Source of the DNA: Bacteroidales bacterium UBA4360
GTDB lineage: Bacteria > Bacteroidota > Bacteroidia > Bacteroidales > UBA932
NCBI GenBank assembly: GCA_002393945.1
Contig: DGSO01000020.1
Coordinates: 62,001-126,000, forward strand
Length of the DNA: 64,000 nt
Direction: 5' to 3'
Shown here: positions 62,638 to 64,000 of the stretch, piece by piece
Layout: each line of letters starts with the position of its first letter
How positions within the stretch are numbered: position 1 is the stretch's first letter
Notes under the pieces: generated by a model
Databases searched by the model: none
The model's input: only the letters and a program-made list of their open reading frames with translations
What the model was told of the DNA's origin: nothing
Made by a program: the position numbers and the translations under genes

Positions 62638-62646
62638 ATATCTTTG
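62616..62646 (+). promoter_or_regulatory. Promoter for tmRNA
   Basis: TTG (62616-62618), 20-nt spacer, TATCTTTG (62639-62646), about 13 nt before the mature 5' end. Confidence 0.7.
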
Positions 62647-62659
62647 CAGTCCATTCAGC

Positions 62660-63055
62660 GGGGGTGTTTTGGTTTTGACAGCGCTGATGCTGGACGGTAA
62701 GCATACCGGGCGTGGAAGCCTTGCCCGTAAATCTCAGACTTCGAAAAATCAGTTGCCAACAACAACTACGCACTCGCTGCTTAATTAGCCCAAGGCAATT
62801 AGCTTAATCCGCGTCGCCAAGGCTGCGACGCCGACGAGTATCCCTCGGACCTTCCGCCCTGTATCGTCCGGCCCAGGGGTATCATCCAGACAGGGATGCA
62901 CCGGTGGACGCCTTTAAAGCCGGCCAAGACCTAAAGGCTAAGGTTGCTTTCGCCCGTCTTCCGGCAGGAGCAGCACGAAAACCAAAGGAAGAATAAGTAT
63001 GTAGAAAGCCGCCTGGTGCGACGTTTGGACAGCAGTTCGAGTCTGCTCACCTCCA
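62660..63055 (+). ncRNA. ssrA: tmRNA (transfer-messenger RNA)
   Basis: About 396 nt. The 5' end GGGGGTG (62660-62666) pairs with CACCTCC (63048-63054) as the acceptor stem; GTTTTGACAGCG follows, and the 3' T arm is CAGCAG-TTCGAGT-CTGCTC. CCA is not encoded. The tag frame ends with codons for ANNNYALAA and TAA (about 62754-62783), the usual YALAA degradation tag; the resume codon is probably GAA at the start of EKSVANNNYALAA. It rescues stalled ribosomes together with SmpB. Confidence 0.95.
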
Positions 63056-63060
63056 CAAAA

Positions 63061-63087
63061 AAAGCTCCCGTTCTAGGGAGCTTTTTC
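63061..63087 (+). terminator. Terminator of tmRNA
   Basis: AAAGCTCCC (63061-63069) pairs with GGGAGCTTT (63076-63084), loop of 6, T-tract after. Confidence 0.85.
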
Positions 63088-63107
63088 TTGTTCAGGACAA
63101 CAGATCC

Positions 63108-63863
63108 TTATGCCTCGGGGGCCATTGTGGTGTAGACGTTGGTGACGTCTTCGTCGTCTTCCAGAAGGCCGGTGAGCTTTTCAAGGGTGGCGCGCTGTTC
63201 GGGGGTGACTTCCTTGAGATCTACGTTGGGGATCTGCTCGAAACCGCCGGAAACCAGCTCGTAACCTGCTTCCTCGATGTATTTCTGGATCTGTCCGTAG
63301 GCGCTGTAGTCTCCGTAGATGGAGATTTCAACGGTTACGTTCTCGTCCTCGTCCTCGACTTCCTGCTTGAAGACTTCCTCTGCACCGTAGTCGATGAGTT
63401 CGAGCTCAAGTTCTTCTACGTCGATGGGCTTTGCAGGATCTTCCTTGATACGGAAAACGCATTTGTGATCGAACATGAAGGCCACGGAACCGCTGGTGCC
63501 AAGGGTGCCGCCACACTTTGTGAAGTAGCTGCGCACGTTTGCTACGGTACGGGTATTATTGTCTGTAGCAGCCTCTACGAGGTATGCAATGCCGAAGGGG
63601 CCGAATCCTTCGTAAACCAGTTCCTTGAAGTCCCCGGTCTTGGCCTCGGTAGCCTTCTTGATTGCACGCTCGATGTTTTCCTTGGGCATTTGCTCTGACT
63701 TGGCCTCGGCGATGAGGGCGCGCAGACGCGGGTTGCCGGTAACTTCGGCTCCACCCTGCTTTACGGCGATAGTGATTTCCTTGCCCAGTTTGGTGAAGGT
63801 CTTGGCCATGTGGCCCCAACGCTTCAACTTACGCTCTTTGCGGAATTCAAATGCTCTTCCCAT
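63108..63863 (-). CDS. YebC/PmpR-family protein
   Basis: 251 residues. Family motifs: MGRAFEFRKERKLKRWGHMAKTF at the N-terminus, GGAEVTGNPRLRALIAEAKSEQMPKENIERAIKK, YEGFGPFGIAYLVEAATDNNTRTVANVR and FTKCGGTLGTSGSVAFMF. Members were described as transcriptional regulators; more recent work links YebC to relief of ribosome stalling on proline-rich sequences. Two nt downstream of the TPR gene. Its neighbour tmRNA is also a rescue factor, perhaps by chance. Confidence 0.95.
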   Translation of the reverse strand: MGRAFEFRKERKLKRWGHMAKTFTKLGKEITIAVKQGGAEVTGNPRLRALIAEAKSEQMPKENIERAIKKATEAKTGDFKELVYEGFGPFGIAYLVEAATDNNTRTVANVRSYFTKCGGTLGTSGSVAFMFDHKCVFRIKEDPAKPIDVEELELELIDYGAEEVFKQEVEDEDENVTVEISIYGDYSAYGQIQKYIEEAGYELVSGGFEQIPNVDLKEVTPEQRATLEKLTGLLEDDEDVTNVYTTMAPEA

Positions 63864-63865
63864 AA

Positions 63866-64000
63866 TTATTCGGCAATTTCAATACGGGTGATGTACTTGT
63901 CGATTTCCATTGCCTCGGGGGCGTTGGGATAGAGGTCTTTTACCTTCTTGTAAAGCTCGAGAGCCTTTGCGTTGTTGCCGAGTTCCTCGCTGGCGATGCC
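63866..64000 (-). CDS. Tetratricopeptide-like protein, C-terminal fragment
   Basis: The last 44 codons, open to the right edge of the window. The sequence includes NAKALELYKKVKDLYPNAPE, a TPR-like helix pair, and ends DKYITRIEIAE. The full protein lies outside the window. It would be co-transcribed with the yebC homologue. Confidence 0.7.
   Translation of the reverse strand, partial: GIASEELGNNAKALELYKKVKDLYPNAPEAMEIDKYITRIEIAE

Noticed and set aside
1..64000. CRISPR array, integrase, insertion sequence with transposase or prophage
   Set aside because: No regularly spaced repeats, transposase, tyrosine recombinase or phage structural genes were seen anywhere in the window.

Overview
The window is chromosomal DNA from a Bacteroidota bacterium, most likely order Bacteroidales. 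The evidence is the repeated TAnnTTTG -7 boxes (several with a TTTG or TTG element 19-21 nt upstream), the near absence of Shine-Dalgarno sequences, a V-type ATPase of the Bacteroidetes layout, a fimbrillin (Mfa/FimA type) lipoprotein cluster, glycine-lipid acyltransferases, DUF349, DUF3575, DUF5686 and DUF4906 proteins, a split gcvPA/gcvPB, and a tmRNA tag ending in NNNYALAA. Genus cannot be fixed by reading. Gene density is high, with many 1-4 nt overlaps, and only one stretch of about 300 nt (26001-26317) has no protein gene.

Layout. 1-3001: end of a V-type ATPase operon (B, D, I, K). 3101-7548 (minus): DUF349 protein, yidC and yggS; yggS carries a 180-bp in-frame insertion bounded by 32-bp inverted repeats. 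7639-11538: trmD, a probable small RNA, a TonB-dependent receptor under a TPP riboswitch, and a glutaminyl cyclase-like lipoprotein. 11611-18264: rnpB, pgi, recX, a patatin/Omp85 protein, rlmN and recA. 18264-24945: LTA-synthase-like sulfatase-fold protein, ComEA-like protein, rsmI, a small coiled-coil protein, tdk, a DUF389 membrane protein and kbl, with the L-threonine dehydrogenase gene divergent from kbl (25047-26000). 26001-26900: a probable small RNA, tRNA-Cys and a GtrA-like protein. 26978-34404: membrane lipid genes (glsA/glsB-like, CDP-alcohol phosphatidyltransferase, PlsC-like, SDR) and a DUF5686 protein. 34401-41198 (minus): a glycine cleavage operon led by a ureohydrolase-GcvT fusion and ending with a SEC-C protein and TrmO. 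41242-48058: obgE, PAP2, then tgt-lptG-dut-murF on the minus strand and a nucleoside permease. 48055-62088: a zinc-finger gene, a repeat-rich intergenic region, ssb, and an eight-gene fimbrial cluster. 62126-64000: NlpC/P60 protein, tmRNA, YebC and a partial TPR gene.

How genes work together. Tdh and Kbl convert threonine to glycine, which the GcvT/H/PA/PB system can oxidise; glycine is also the head group of the lipids made by the GlsA/GlsB pair. The fimbrial cluster encodes stalk, anchor and tip-like lipoproteins that would be secreted as lipoproteins and assembled at the outer membrane.

Most unusual items: the palindrome-flanked protein-coding insertion in yggS (comparable in style to Rickettsia palindromic elements), the ureohydrolase-GcvT fusion with all metal ligands retained, a TPP riboswitch whose P1 helix can pair the start codon with the upstream stop region, two orphan promoter-to-terminator units that look like small RNA genes, several promoters so close to start codons that the mRNAs should be leaderless, a Tgt lacking its zinc cysteines, and an ssb gene heading the fimbrial operon behind a field of repeats.
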